64,000 bases of DNA. Source: Pantoea ananatis LMG 2665. Its GTDB lineage: Bacteria > Pseudomonadota > Gammaproteobacteria > Enterobacterales > Enterobacteriaceae. The position numbers and the translations under genes were made by a program. Within the stretch, counting starts at the first letter, position 1, and every line of letters starts with the position of its first letter. The notes below the pieces were generated by a model. The model searched no databases. It saw nothing but the letters and a program-made list of their open reading frames with translations, and was not told where the DNA came from. Below, in pieces: positions 42,670 through 52,433 of this stretch. The stretch spans positions 55,729-119,728 of the forward strand of contig NZ_JMJJ01000008.1 of the NCBI RefSeq assembly GCF_000710035.2, in the 5' to 3' direction.

Positions 42670-44349
42670 ATGAAATTTATAGGAAAGTTTTTCCTTACCT
42701 TATTGTTACTACTACTGTTTGCGTTAGTGGTGCTGTATGTACTGCTGCAAACACAGTGGGGCGCGGGCTGGTTTAGCCGTTGGGTGAGCGACAAAACGGA
42801 ATGGCATCTGTCGCTGAGCAAAATCGAACATAACTTTTCATCACCTACACACATTATTCTGGATGACTTCAGTTTTGGCCATGACGGACAACCGGCCGTG
42901 CTGGTCGCCAAACGCGTCGATCTTGGCATCGCCCTGATGCAGTTCAGCGATCCCTTCCATTTTGCCAGCATAGAGCTCCGTGACGGTGAGGTTAACCTGA
43001 CCAATCTGGCCAGGAATAGCGCCTTACCCGTGCAGGCCGATCGCCTGCAACTGAACAACATGCGCATCGACAGTCCCGCTTCCGTTTTACCGCTTTCCGC
43101 ACTGCAGGTGAATGGCGGCATTCTGCCGTGGAAACCCTTGCCCGACGATGTGCTGGGTAGAGATGCACAGTTCCAGATGAGTGCAGGCAAGATGACGCTC
43201 AATAGCGTGGCAGGTGAAAACGTGCTGATTCAGGGCAACGTGTCCCAGGGCCGTATGACGTTTAGCAACATCGGCGCGGATTTAGCCCGGGGCTCGATGA
43301 CCGGTAACGGAGAGCGCGATGCGCAGGGAAACTGGAAGATCAATCAGCTCCGCCTGAACGATATCCGTTTGCAAACCGCCAGCTCGCTTGTCGATTTCCT
43401 GAAGCCGTTTGAAGAGGTGCCCTCAGTTACGCTGAACCGCGTCGATATTACCGATGCCCGGCTGCAGGGCCCTGACTGGGCGGTAACCGATCTCGATCTG
43501 ACATTGAAAAATATCAGTTGGAAAGGCCGGGACTGGCAGAGTCAGGATGGCTCACTGGCGATGAACGCAGGCAACTTTATCAATGGCAAATTCGAGCTCA
43601 ACGATCCCATTATCAATATGGACTTCTCGCCACAGGGGATTGCCCTGACCCAGTTCAGCTCACGCTGGGCCAACGGCGTGATCCGGGCTGACGGTAACTG
43701 GTCACGTAACGACAGACGCTTAACACTGAATAACCTGGCCGTCGCGGGCCTGGAATATACGCTGCCACAGAATTGGCGGGCGTTATGGCAGGATCCCCTT
43801 CCTGACTGGCTGGATGGGATTACCGTGACCCGTTTCACCTCAAACCGCAATTTGATTATCGACATCAATCCTGCGTTTCCTTTCCAGCTTACCTCACTGG
43901 ATGGCAATGGTGAGAATCTGCAGTTGGCCCGCCAGCATCAATGGGGGATCTGGTCAGGGAAACTGAGCCTGAATGCAGCGGAATCGACTTTTAACCGTAC
44001 GGATTTACGCCATCCGTCCATTGCGCTGGAGGCTGACGATCGGCAGATCAGGGTGACGGAACTCAGCGCGTTTAGCGCTAAGGGTTTACTGGAAGGCACG
44101 GCAACCGTGGGTCAGCAAACCGACCGCCCGGTTAGCCTTAACCTGACTGGTCGCGGCGTGCCCGTCAATGTCTTGCAAAACTGGGGCTGGCCCGCCCTTC
44201 CTCTGGAAGGCGACAGCAATTTCCAGCTGCGCCTGAATGCCTCCCTGAAGGCCGATCAGCCGCTGGCACCGTCAGTTAACGCCACGCTGTCGGTGAATAC
44301 AGACAGCCAGCAACTGCAGCAGACCATGCAGGCAGGTCAGGTCAGGTAA
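42670..44349 (+). CDS. yicH: AsmA family protein YicH
   Basis: 559 residues: an N-terminal membrane anchor (residues 6-28) and a long repetitive beta-rich periplasmic domain, with the AsmA-type start TEWHLSLSKIEHNFSSPTHIILDDFSFGHDG and a DUF748/AsmA2-like C-terminal part. AsmA-like proteins are thought to bridge inner and outer membranes and move phospholipids; YicH is one of the smaller members. The ATG has an AAGGA box; a 63-base upstream extension is not family-like. Convergent with fabY. Confidence 0.92.
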   Translation: MKFIGKFFLTLLLLLLFALVVLYVLLQTQWGAGWFSRWVSDKTEWHLSLSKIEHNFSSPTHIILDDFSFGHDGQPAVLVAKRVDLGIALMQFSDPFHFASIELRDGEVNLTNLARNSALPVQADRLQLNNMRIDSPASVLPLSALQVNGGILPWKPLPDDVLGRDAQFQMSAGKMTLNSVAGENVLIQGNVSQGRMTFSNIGADLARGSMTGNGERDAQGNWKINQLRLNDIRLQTASSLVDFLKPFEEVPSVTLNRVDITDARLQGPDWAVTDLDLTLKNISWKGRDWQSQDGSLAMNAGNFINGKFELNDPIINMDFSPQGIALTQFSSRWANGVIRADGNWSRNDRRLTLNNLAVAGLEYTLPQNWRALWQDPLPDWLDGITVTRFTSNRNLIIDINPAFPFQLTSLDGNGENLQLARQHQWGIWSGKLSLNAAESTFNRTDLRHPSIALEADDRQIRVTELSAFSAKGLLEGTATVGQQTDRPVSLNLTGRGVPVNVLQNWGWPALPLEGDSNFQLRLNASLKADQPLAPSVNATLSVNTDSQQLQQTMQAGQVR

Positions 44350-44355
44350 AAACAC

Positions 44356-44379
44356 ACAGGGCCGCAATCGCGGCCCTGT
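44356..44379. terminator. Bidirectional terminator between yicH and fabY
   Basis: ACAGGGCCGC and GCGGCCCTGT form a perfect 10-base-pair stem with an AATC loop between convergent genes. A-rich sequence lies to the left and T-rich sequence to the right, so it can act both ways. Confidence 0.75.
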
Positions 44380-44382
44380 CGT

Positions 44383-45393
44383 TTAATTGATGCGCGCCCC
44401 TGAGCCGCCCTCTTCGAGCGGTCCGTCCGGATCCACAGGCAACACGATGTACACGGCTTCAAATACCGCACCACACTCATCATCACCGAATAGCTGCACG
44501 TCCAGTTGAACACGGGCTTTGCGACCCCGTGCCAGGCGATCGAGATCGCCACTCAGTGAGCCAAGGTCGGCAATAGCACCCGGCCTGCCGGTGATCGGAC
44601 GGCTATAGCGAATATGCGCATCGGCCAGAATAATGGTGCCACCGAGATGGCGCTCACGCAGCAGCAGCCAGATCAGCCCCCAGCCGGTAAGCGTGGCCAG
44701 CGAAAACAGGCTTCCGGCAAACAAGGTATGATGCGGGTTTTGATTACCTGTTTCCGGCATGGTGGTAATAAATTTTTGCCCGGTATATTGCAGAATCCGC
44801 ACGCCCATTTTTTCACTCAGGGGGATGTGCTCGTACCAGGCCTGCTGTAGCTGCCCGCACCAGTCCGCGCGGTGTAAGATATCATCCAGCGTAACAACCG
44901 GCTTAATCATTAGAAAGTGGCGCACCGGTGTGGTCTGTGGAGCGGTAATTTCGCCCTGATTGACATATCCGAGCTTGGCAAAGAACGCCACCGCATCCTC
45001 ACGCGCACTGCACGTCACACGTTTGACGCCTTCCTGACGCGCAACCGATTCCAGCGTCATCGCCACCAGCGTGCCCAGGCCTTTCCCCTGAACGGTTGGG
45101 TGTACGGCTAAAAAACGGATCGCCGCCTCATTATCCGCATTGATGTAAAGTCGCCCCACCGCAACGGGTTTACCCTGCTCATCCACCACCATTTGATGAT
45201 GCGCTAACGCATCCCAGGCATCACGTTCAGAACCCTGGGGTTGATGCAGCGGCTTTCGTAACATTTCCCAGCGGAACTGATAATAGACATCCAGCTCTTC
45301 CGCCGTTTGTGGCACACGAAGATGATACATAAAATGTTTCTCTCGGTCTGATGCGGGATGGCGGAGGTTTAGCCGCGCGGTATGCGGCGTCAT
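44383..45393 (-). CDS. fabY: Acetoacetyl-ACP synthase-type thioesterase/acetyltransferase FabY (YiiD)
   Basis: 336 residues with two domains: an N-terminal GNAT acetyltransferase ([21 protein letters not shown] acetyl-CoA loop) and a C-terminal hotdog thioesterase-like domain ([32 protein letters not shown]). E. coli YiiD can start fatty acid synthesis by making acetoacetyl-ACP when FabH is missing. The ATG overlaps the dtd stop (ATGA); an internal ATG at MYHLRVP, 21 codons in, is an alternative. Confidence 0.92.
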   Translation of the reverse strand: MTPHTARLNLRHPASDREKHFMYHLRVPQTAEELDVYYQFRWEMLRKPLHQPQGSERDAWDALAHHQMVVDEQGKPVAVGRLYINADNEAAIRFLAVHPTVQGKGLGTLVAMTLESVARQEGVKRVTCSAREDAVAFFAKLGYVNQGEITAPQTTPVRHFLMIKPVVTLDDILHRADWCGQLQQAWYEHIPLSEKMGVRILQYTGQKFITTMPETGNQNPHHTLFAGSLFSLATLTGWGLIWLLLRERHLGGTIILADAHIRYSRPITGRPGAIADLGSLSGDLDRLARGRKARVQLDVQLFGDDECGAVFEAVYIVLPVDPDGPLEEGGSGARIN

Positions 45394-45827
45394 ACCTGTA
45401 ACCAGAATGTCACTGGCCCGTCGTTGACCAGCGCGACCTGCATATCCGCGGCGAAACGGCCATTCGCGGTCATCACGTCATGGCGACGGCAACACGCGCT
45501 GAAATAGTCATACAGCCGTTCTGCTTCTTGTGGCTCAGCCCCGCCGGAAAATGAGGGGCGCATGCCCTTTTGCGTATCGGCAGCCAGCGTAAACTGAGAC
45601 ACCACCAGCACACTGCCGCCCGCCTGTTTGACGTTCAGGTTCATCTTGCCCTGGTCGTCACTAAAAATACGATAGCCCAGCACGCGCTCCGCCAGCCGCT
45701 CGGCGCGCTTGTCATCATCACCTTTTTCAACGCCCAACAGTATTAACAATCCCTGTCCGATTTCACCCACAACAGCGTTATCAATACTGACGCTGGCACG
45801 CTGAACGCGTTGAATTAAAGCAATCAT
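45390..45827 (-). CDS. dtd: D-aminoacyl-tRNA deacylase
   Basis: 145 residues, E. coli length. Frees tRNA from D-amino acids, chiefly D-Tyr. Motifs: [38 protein letters not shown] with the catalytic SQFTL, and [11 protein letters not shown] with the Gly-cisPro pair that enforces chirality. It overlaps yihY by four bases upstream and fabY by four downstream, a tightly packed operon. Confidence 0.97.
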   Translation of the reverse strand: MIALIQRVQRASVSIDNAVVGEIGQGLLILLGVEKGDDDKRAERLAERVLGYRIFSDDQGKMNLNVKQAGGSVLVVSQFTLAADTQKGMRPSFSGGAEPQEAERLYDYFSACCRRHDVMTANGRFAADMQVALVNDGPVTFWLQV

Positions 45828-46693
45828 CCGTCCTCTCGTTCTTTTTCTCTTTCCTGCCGTTTGAACTGGCGGTAGTCATCTAAGGTCACGGTAATTTCCG
45901 CACCGAGAAGTACGATACACCAGGTCCAGTAAACCCACAGGAATAAAATGGGGATCACCGCCAGCACACCATAAATCAGCTGGTAAGACGGGAACATCGT
46001 AACATAGAGCGCAAAGCCCTTTTTCCCCAGCTCAAACAACAGTCCGGCGACCAGCGCCCCCGTCAACGCATCGCGCGAAGGAACCCGCTGTGTCGGGACA
46101 ATACTGTATAACAGCCAAAACGACAGCCACGATAAGAGCAGCGGAAAGAAACGCAGCATCTGATCGACCAGGCTGGTTACGCCCGTCACGTTGATCCATT
46201 TCAGCGACAGCAGATAAGAGCTGATGGCTAAACTGGCACCCGCCAGCAAGGGCCCGAGCGTTAATATCATCCAGTAAACCGCAAAGGAATAGACCAGCGG
46301 CCGCTTTTTGTCGCTGCGCCAGATCGCATTCAGCGCCGAATCCACGGAATGCATGAGCAACAGCGCCGTTACGATCAACCCCACCGCGCCCACGGCCGTC
46401 ATCCGGTGCACGTTTGCCACAAACTGCTCAAGGTAACGTTGCAGCGTGTTACCCGCAGCGGGCATGAAGTTGGTAAAAATAAAGTTCTTAAGCTGTACGC
46501 TAATATCAGAGAACACAGGAAACGCAGCAAACAGCGCAAAGACCACGGCAATCAACGGCACCAGCGCCAGTAACGAGACAAAGGCCAGGTTGCCTGCCTG
46601 CGTCGTCATGGCATCATTATCAATGCGCTTCCACAGCAGCTTAAGCCACAACCAGAACGCATGAAGCCCGGGGCGAAAATGACGTAACTTCAT
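45824..46693 (-). CDS. yihY: YihY/BrkB family inner-membrane protein
   Basis: 289 residues with about six transmembrane segments. Family stretches include [29 protein letters not shown] helices, [15 protein letters not shown] and [24 protein letters not shown]. The old label ribonuclease BN is wrong; the function is unknown. Three bases after yihX and overlapping dtd. Confidence 0.94.
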   Translation of the reverse strand: MKLRHFRPGLHAFWLWLKLLWKRIDNDAMTTQAGNLAFVSLLALVPLIAVVFALFAAFPVFSDISVQLKNFIFTNFMPAAGNTLQRYLEQFVANVHRMTAVGAVGLIVTALLLMHSVDSALNAIWRSDKKRPLVYSFAVYWMILTLGPLLAGASLAISSYLLSLKWINVTGVTSLVDQMLRFFPLLLSWLSFWLLYSIVPTQRVPSRDALTGALVAGLLFELGKKGFALYVTMFPSYQLIYGVLAVIPILFLWVYWTWCIVLLGAEITVTLDDYRQFKRQEREKEREDG

Positions 46694-46696
46694 GGC

Positions 46697-47293
46697 TTAA
46701 TGCTGACCTGCAAACCAGTCCGGCACGGTTGTGCTGTCGGTTACCAGCACGCTGTTAATTCCCAGCGCCCGCGCGCCCTCAATATTCGCGGCATTGTCAT
46801 CGAAGAACACGGCCTGATCGGCGCTCACCCCTTCAGCATCTAACACATGCTGATAGATTCTCGCTTCAGGTTTACGCATGCCCAGCTCCTGTGACAGGTA
46901 GAACTTGTCAGCCGCCTGCTGTACGTCAGGATATTGCGTTGGCCAGAAGGTACAGTGCAGGGTGTTGGTGTTGGAGAGAATCACCACCCGATGTCCCGCC
47001 TGTCTTAGCTGGTGCATTACGGCCAGCGTCTCCGGCCGGACACCCACAAAAACCGCCTGCCAGCCTGCCGCGAACTGTTCATAGCTCAGCGCGATATCCA
47101 GCTTCTCACACAGGGCTTCTGCAAAGGCCTCATCACTGATTTCGCCGCGCTCATGCTGTTCAAATGCGTCATCCATATGGAAGTGGCTTTGAAGCGAGGC
47201 CAGCGGCACGCGGCTGAGGTCACTCCAGACGCCCAGTACGCGGTTAAAGTCGATATCGATAATCACATTGCCCAAATCAAAGATATACAGCAT
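46697..47293 (-). CDS. yihX: HAD-type alpha-D-glucose-1-phosphate phosphatase
   Basis: 198-residue HAD hydrolase. Motif I FDLGNVIIDID near residue 5, motif II LSNTN at about 115, and motif IV FFDDNAANIEGA near 165 are intact. E. coli YihX dephosphorylates alpha-glucose-1-phosphate. The ATG has GAGGAGG upstream; a start nine codons earlier does not. First gene of the yihX-yihY-dtd-fabY unit. Confidence 0.95.
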   Translation of the reverse strand: MLYIFDLGNVIIDIDFNRVLGVWSDLSRVPLASLQSHFHMDDAFEQHERGEISDEAFAEALCEKLDIALSYEQFAAGWQAVFVGVRPETLAVMHQLRQAGHRVVILSNTNTLHCTFWPTQYPDVQQAADKFYLSQELGMRKPEARIYQHVLDAEGVSADQAVFFDDNAANIEGARALGINSVLVTDSTTVPDWFAGQH

Positions 47294-47475
47294 GGTGCCT
47301 CCTCGGGTTCCCTGGATCATTCACTCTAGCGGTAAAAGCGCAGCCTGAACAGGCAGCCTGGACGAGAAAAACAGAAACAGTAAATTAAGGCACGACGACA
47401 CAACGTTGAAAGGGCGGAGAGAAGAAGTTACGGGCTGGTTTAGGGTAGATTTAACTCTGGGTAGCAATCGCGCAG

Positions 47476-47505
47476 GAAAAAAAAAGCCCCGTTTAAACGG
47501 GGCTT
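47476..47505 (-). terminator. Rho-independent terminator of typA
   Basis: On the minus strand AAGCCCCGTTT, AAACGGGGCTT and a run of T residues, 12 bases after the typA stop. Confidence 0.92.
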
Positions 47506-47517
47506 CCTACAGCGCAG

Positions 47518-49341
47518 TTATGCGTCTTTACCGCCGCGTGAAGCACGCTTACGGTCGTTTTCAGTCAGGTGACGTTTACGGATACGCACTGACTGAGGGG
47601 TCACTTCGACCAGTTCGTCATCATCAATGAACTCGATAGCCTGCTCAAGTGTCATTTTGATAGGTGGAACCAGCGTCGTCGCTTCGTCAGTACCGGAAGC
47701 ACGCATGTTAGTCAGCTTCTTACCGGTCAGGCAGTTTACAGTCAGGTCGTTAGAACGACTGTGAATACCGATGATCTGGCCTTCATAAACTTCTGCACCG
47801 TGACCCAGGAACAGCTTGCCGCGATCCTGCAGACCGAACAGGGCGAACGCAACCGCTTTACCCTGACCGTTAGAGATCAGCACGCCGTTCTGACGCTGGC
47901 CCACTTCGCCCGCACGAATATCATCGTAGTGACTGAAGGTGGAGTACAGCAGACCGGTACCTGAGGTCATGGTCATAAATTCGTTACGGAAACCGATCAG
48001 GCCACGGCTTGGGATCACGTAGTCAAGACGTACGCGGCCCTTGCCATCTGGATCCATGTTTTTCAGGTCGCCTTTACGCTCGCCCATGGCTTGCATGACT
48101 GAACCCTGATGCGTTTCTTCGATATCCAGCGTCACGTTCTCGAAAGGCTCTTGCTTACGGCCTTCGAATTCGCGGAAGATAACTTTCGGACGGGATACCG
48201 CCAGTTCGAAACCTTCACGACGCATGTTCTCGATCAGAACAGACAGGTGCAGCTCACCACGGCCCGATACGCGGAACGCGTCAGCATCTTCGGTTTCTTC
48301 AACACGCAGTGCTACGTTGTGAACCAGTTCTTTGTTCAGACGCTCAAGGATCTGACGAGACGTCACGTACTTACCTTCTTTACCGCAGAACGGAGAGGTG
48401 TTGACGTTAAAGAACATGGTAACCGTTGGCTCATCCACGCTCAGTGCTGGCAGCGCCTGCACGTTCTGCGGATCACAAATGGTGTCAGAAATGTTCAGCT
48501 CGCCCAGACCGGTAATCGCAATGATATCGCCTGCTTCTGCCAGGTCGCTGTCAATACGCTCCAGGCCCAGGTGAGTCAGCACTTTACCGACTTTACCGTT
48601 ACGGGTTTTACCTTCGCTATCAATGATAGTGACTTGCTGGTTAGGCTTCACTTTACCGCGCTTGATGCGGCCGATACCGATAACGCCCAGGTAGTTGTTG
48701 TAGTCCAGCTGAGAGATTTGCATCTGCAGCGGGGCATCCGCTTCAACCTGTGGAGGCGATACATGGTCGACAATAGCCTGATACAGCGGGGTCATATCGT
48801 CAGCCATGTCTGTGTGCTCAAGACCGGCAATACCATTCAGCGCCGAGGCGAAAATGATAGGGAAGTCGAGCTGCTCGTCAGTCGCATCCAGGTTAACGAA
48901 CAGGTCAAATACCTGATCAACAACCCAATCAGGACGCGCGCCAGGACGGTCAACTTTGTTGATAACCACAATCGGCTTCAAACCATGCGCGAACGCTTTT
49001 TTGGTTACGAAGCGGGTTTGCGGCATAGGGCCATCCATCGCATCTACAACCAACAGTACCGAATCCACCATAGACATTACGCGTTCAACTTCACCACCGA
49101 AGTCGGCGTGTCCTGGGGTATCAACGATGTTGATACGGTAGTCGTTCCATTTAATGGCGGTATTTTTTGCGAGGATGGTAATCCCACGCTCTTTCTCCAA
49201 ATCATTGGAGTCCATCACGCGCTCGGTGGCTTCAGTACGGGCATCGAAAGTACCGGACTGTTGCAGCAGTTTATCAACCAGGGTGGTCTTTCCATGGTCA
49301 ACGTGCGCGATGATGGCGATGTTACGCAAATTTTCGATCAC
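47518..49341 (-). CDS. typA: Ribosome-associated GTPase TypA/BipA
   Basis: 607 residues, E. coli length, starting at GTG as in E. coli. The translational GTPase domain has [14 protein letters not shown] (G1), [12 protein letters not shown] (G3) and NKVDRPGA (G4); domains like EF-G III and V and the BipA-specific C-terminal domain follow ([13 protein letters not shown]). It assists 50S assembly at low temperature and affects virulence and stress genes. Divergent from glnA across a 432-base regulatory region. Confidence 0.98.
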   Translation of the reverse strand: MIENLRNIAIIAHVDHGKTTLVDKLLQQSGTFDARTEATERVMDSNDLEKERGITILAKNTAIKWNDYRINIVDTPGHADFGGEVERVMSMVDSVLLVVDAMDGPMPQTRFVTKKAFAHGLKPIVVINKVDRPGARPDWVVDQVFDLFVNLDATDEQLDFPIIFASALNGIAGLEHTDMADDMTPLYQAIVDHVSPPQVEADAPLQMQISQLDYNNYLGVIGIGRIKRGKVKPNQQVTIIDSEGKTRNGKVGKVLTHLGLERIDSDLAEAGDIIAITGLGELNISDTICDPQNVQALPALSVDEPTVTMFFNVNTSPFCGKEGKYVTSRQILERLNKELVHNVALRVEETEDADAFRVSGRGELHLSVLIENMRREGFELAVSRPKVIFREFEGRKQEPFENVTLDIEETHQGSVMQAMGERKGDLKNMDPDGKGRVRLDYVIPSRGLIGFRNEFMTMTSGTGLLYSTFSHYDDIRAGEVGQRQNGVLISNGQGKAVAFALFGLQDRGKLFLGHGAEVYEGQIIGIHSRSNDLTVNCLTGKKLTNMRASGTDEATTLVPPIKMTLEQAIEFIDDDELVEVTPQSVRIRKRHLTENDRKRASRGGKDA

Positions 49342-49491
49342 AGCTTTTTTGCCTCAGGCATTAGAAATAACGCGGTATTGTACACGGATTAAGCGGGAGA
49401 CTGAACACGATCACACTTTTCACTGAAAGTTTATTGCATTGTCGCAAAATCGCACTAATAGGCGTGCAAAATTTGCACTGTGTCGATGTTT

Positions 49492-49608
49492 TGCACCAAA
49501 AAAGTGCTCACTTTCAACCCAACCGCACACAAACAGTGCAATGCAACTATCATGGTGCATGACCTTTATGACAAAAAGGTGCATGACAGCGCGATTTTGT
49601 GCAAAGAA
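49492..49608 (+). promoter_or_regulatory. glnA: NtrC binding-site array upstream of glnA
   Basis: High-affinity-type dyads GCAC-N7-GTGC occur at 49493-49507 and 49525-49539; a further half-matching site TGCAAC...GGTGCA is at 49542-49559, and weaker ones near 49570-49590 and 49590-49608. Distances from the sigma-54 start (about 140, 109 and 90 bases upstream) match the E. coli glnA enhancer layout. Phosphorylated NtrC bound here activates glnAp2 and represses the upstream sigma-70 promoter. Confidence 0.85.
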
Positions 49609-49615
49609 ATAAAGT

Positions 49616-49631
49616 TGGCACAGAATTCGCT
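49616..49631 (+). promoter_or_regulatory. glnA: Sigma-54 promoter glnAp2
   Basis: TGGCACAGAATTCGCT carries the -24 GG (49617-49618) and -12 GC (49629-49630) with ten bases between them, nearly identical to E. coli glnAp2. Transcription should start near 49641, giving a leader of about 130 bases. Confidence 0.93.
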
Positions 49632-49773
49632 TTGTATTATCCAGATGAAAACGATGTAAGACAACGGTTACAGAGCTGGTCAGGATCAGATTCAGGAAAG
49701 ACAGTTAACAGTCGTCTATTCCGTAACCCGGTTCTCGCCATGTAGACAATGACCATTTCCAGGAGAGTTGAGT

Positions 49774-51183
49774 ATGTCCGCTGAACACGTTCTCTCGATG
49801 ATGAACGAGCATGAAGTTAAGTTTGTTGACCTGCGTTTTACCGATACCAAAGGTAAAGAACAGCACGTTACTATTCCGGCTCACCAGGTTAACGCTGACT
49901 TCTTCGAAGAAGGCAAGATGTTCGATGGCTCTTCCATCGGCGGCTGGAAAGGCATTAACGAATCAGACATGGTGCTGATGCCGGATGCAACCACGGCGGT
50001 AATGGATCCTTTCTTTGAAGATTCTACCCTGATCATTCGTTGCGACATTCTTGAGCCAGGCACCATGCAGGGCTATGACCGCGATCCACGTTCTATCGCT
50101 AAGCGCGCGGAAGATTACCTGCGTTCTTCAGGCATTGCGGATACCGTTCTGTTTGGCCCAGAGCCAGAGTTCTTCCTGTTTGACGATATTCGTTTTGGTT
50201 CTTCAACTTCGGGTTCTCATGTTGCTATCGACGATATCGAAGCAGCCTGGAACACCGGCAAAGAATACGAAGGCGGCAACAAAGGCCACCGTCCAGGCCT
50301 GAAAGGCGGTTACTTCCCGGTTCCACCGGTTGACTCATCACAGGACATCCGTTCTGCCATGTGTCTGACCATGGAGCAAATGGGTCTGGTTGTTGAAGCC
50401 CATCACCATGAAGTTGCAACAGCAGGTCAGAACGAAGTGGCTACCCGCTTCAATACCATGACCAAAAAAGCTGACGAAATTCAGATCTACAAATATGTCG
50501 TTCACAACGTGGCTCATGCCTACGGCAAAACGGCGACCTTTATGCCAAAACCGATGTTTGGTGATAATGGTTCCGGTATGCACTGCCATATGTCGCTGTC
50601 TAAAGGCGGTCAGAACCTGTTCTCTGGTGATAAGTACGGCGGCCTGTCTGAAATGGCGCTGTTCTACATTGGCGGCATCATCAAGCATGCTAAAGCTATT
50701 AACGCCCTGGCGAACCCAACCACCAACTCCTACAAGCGTCTGGTGCCGGGTTATGAAGCGCCGGTGATGCTGGCCTATTCAGCGCGTAACCGTTCAGCCT
50801 CAATCCGTATCCCGGTTGTTGCCAGCCCGAAAGCACGTCGTATTGAAGCGCGCTTCCCGGATCCAGCGGCTAACCCATACCTGGCGTTTACCGCACTGCT
50901 GATGGCGGGTCTTGATGGCATCATCAACAAGATCCATCCTGGCGATGCGATGGACAAAAACCTGTATGACCTGCCACCGGAAGAAGAAGCTGAAATTCCA
51001 AAAGTTGCAGGTTCACTGGAAGAAGCGCTGATTGCCCTGAACGAAGACCGCGAGTTCCTGACCCGTGGCGGCGTGTTCACTGATGACGCGATCGATGCCT
51101 ATATCGAACTGCGTAAATCCGAAAACGATCGTGTGCGAATGACGCCGCACCCGGTTGAGTTCGAACTGTACTACAGCGTTTAA
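49774..51183 (+). CDS. glnA: Glutamine synthetase, type I
   Basis: 469 residues, E. coli length. Makes glutamine from glutamate, ammonia and ATP. Visible: beta-grasp N-terminus, [12 protein letters not shown], the catalytic [15 protein letters not shown] [12 protein letters not shown], the [11 protein letters not shown] active-site loop and the adenylylation tyrosine in KNLYDLP near residue 398. Controlled by NtrC/sigma-54 at transcription and GlnE adenylylation after translation. The ATG follows AGGAGAG; a TTG two codons upstream is not needed. Confidence 0.98.
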   Translation: MSAEHVLSMMNEHEVKFVDLRFTDTKGKEQHVTIPAHQVNADFFEEGKMFDGSSIGGWKGINESDMVLMPDATTAVMDPFFEDSTLIIRCDILEPGTMQGYDRDPRSIAKRAEDYLRSSGIADTVLFGPEPEFFLFDDIRFGSSTSGSHVAIDDIEAAWNTGKEYEGGNKGHRPGLKGGYFPVPPVDSSQDIRSAMCLTMEQMGLVVEAHHHEVATAGQNEVATRFNTMTKKADEIQIYKYVVHNVAHAYGKTATFMPKPMFGDNGSGMHCHMSLSKGGQNLFSGDKYGGLSEMALFYIGGIIKHAKAINALANPTTNSYKRLVPGYEAPVMLAYSARNRSASIRIPVVASPKARRIEARFPDPAANPYLAFTALLMAGLDGIINKIHPGDAMDKNLYDLPPEEEAEIPKVAGSLEEALIALNEDREFLTRGGVFTDDAIDAYIELRKSENDRVRMTPHPVEFELYYSV

Positions 51184-51298
51184 TTTCAGAATAAGCAAAT
51201 GGGTGCCGCAGACAGATCTTGCAAAGGCGGCACCGATAGTCTGAAACGTTTTTTTGTTGCCGTGGAAACTTTAGCCCATCTTCGGATGGGCTTTTTTC
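51184..51298 (+). ncRNA. glnZ: Structured glnA 3' UTR, candidate GlnZ small RNA
   Basis: After the glnA stop an eight-base stem (GGTGCCGC 51202-51209 with GCGGCACC 51227-51234) is followed by a terminator with a T run. In enteric bacteria the glnA 3' UTR gives the Hfq-binding RNA GlnZ. Position and layout fit; I compared no sequence, so processing and targets here are inference. Confidence 0.45.
51273..51298 (+). terminator. Rho-independent terminator after glnA
   Basis: AGCCCATC, TTCG tetraloop, GATGGGCT and six T residues. It limits read-through from glnA to glnLG, which also have their own promoter. Confidence 0.92.
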
Positions 51299-51347
51299 TC
51301 CGCGAATTCATCGTTCATTCGCTTTAATTCCGGCTTAAAGATTACAA

Positions 51348-51364
51348 TGCACTAAATCAGTGCA
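51348..51364 (+). promoter_or_regulatory. glnL: NtrC operator at the glnL promoter
   Basis: TGCACTAAATCAGTGCA is a 17-base near-perfect dyad directly before the glnL ribosome-binding site. In E. coli NtrC binds the equivalent site to repress the glnL promoter, an autoregulatory loop. Confidence 0.85.
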
Positions 51365-51376
51365 GAGGAACGCTGT

Positions 51377-52426
51377 ATGGCAACTGCCTCACTGCCCGAT
51401 GCCGGGCAGATTCTCAATACCTTAATCAACAGTATTTTGTTGGTGGATAACGATTTGGTTATTCACTACGCCAACCCCGCGGCACAGCAATTACTGGCGC
51501 AAAGCTCGCGTAAATTATTCGGCACGCCGTTACCTGAACTGACCGGCTACTTTTCGCTGAATGTCGAGGTAATGCGCGAGAGTCTTGAGGCGGGCCAGGG
51601 CTTTACGGACAGTGAAGTTACCCTGGTGGTCGATGGTCGGGCACATATTATGTCGCTGACAGCGCAGCGCTTGCCTGATGGCCTGATTTTGCTGGAAATG
51701 GCGCCCATGGATAATCAACGTCGCCTGAGCCAGGAACAACTCCAGCATGCTCAGCAGGTTGCGGCACGCGATCTGGTGCGTGGGCTGGCTCATGAGATTA
51801 AAAATCCGTTAGGCGGACTGCGCGGTGCGGCCCAGCTGCTGTCTCGCGCCCTGCCCGATCCCGCGCTGAATGAATATACCAAAGTCATTATTGAACAGGC
51901 CGATCGCCTGCGGAATCTGGTGGATCGCTTATTAGGGCCGCAACAGCCCGGGATGCACATTACCCAGAGTATTCATCAGGTCTCCGAACGGGTGGTCAAC
52001 CTGGTCTCGATGGAGCTGCCAGAAAATGTGTCTCTGGTCCGCGATTACGATCCCAGCCTGCCGGAGTTGCCCCACGATCCCGACCAGATCGAACAGGTAC
52101 TGCTGAATGTGGTGCGTAATGCGCTGCAGGCGCTGGGCGAGGACGGTGGCACGATAGTCATTCGCACCCGTACCGCCTTTCAGCTGACGCTGCACGGTAC
52201 GCGGTATCGCCTGGTCGCCCGTATTGATATCGAAGATGACGGTCCCGGCATTCCGGCTCAGCTTCAGGATACGCTGTTTTATCCGATGGTAAGCGGACGT
52301 GAAGGCGGAACCGGTTTAGGTCTTTCTATTGCCCGTAGCCTGATTGATCAGCATTCAGGAAAAATTGAGTTTAACAGTTGGCCAGGTCATACCGAATTTT
52401 CGGTTTACCTGCCTATTCGCCAGTGA
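51377..52426 (+). CDS. glnL: Nitrogen regulation sensor kinase/phosphatase NtrB
   Basis: 349 residues, E. coli length, cytoplasmic. A PAS domain (about 10-110) precedes the dimerisation helix with phospho-acceptor His139 in [20 protein letters not shown], and an ATPase domain with [13 protein letters not shown] (N box), DDGPGIP (G1) and [13 protein letters not shown] (G2). With PII it sets NtrC phosphorylation according to nitrogen supply. Seven bases before glnG. Confidence 0.97.
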   Translation: MATASLPDAGQILNTLINSILLVDNDLVIHYANPAAQQLLAQSSRKLFGTPLPELTGYFSLNVEVMRESLEAGQGFTDSEVTLVVDGRAHIMSLTAQRLPDGLILLEMAPMDNQRRLSQEQLQHAQQVAARDLVRGLAHEIKNPLGGLRGAAQLLSRALPDPALNEYTKVIIEQADRLRNLVDRLLGPQQPGMHITQSIHQVSERVVNLVSMELPENVSLVRDYDPSLPELPHDPDQIEQVLLNVVRNALQALGEDGGTIVIRTRTAFQLTLHGTRYRLVARIDIEDDGPGIPAQLQDTLFYPMVSGREGGTGLGLSIARSLIDQHSGKIEFNSWPGHTEFSVYLPIRQ

Positions 52427-52433
52427 GGTTTCT

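Noticed and set aside
48109..49392. 427-codon plus-strand open frame opposite typA
   Set aside because: It lies almost wholly antisense to the highly conserved typA. It has no domain signature, and long antisense frames are common opposite biased codon use. The typA protein matches E. coli BipA from end to end.
51184..51376. Small protein yshB in the glnA-glnL interval
   Set aside because: I looked for the E. coli-type small frame but found no matching start or hydrophobic peptide here.
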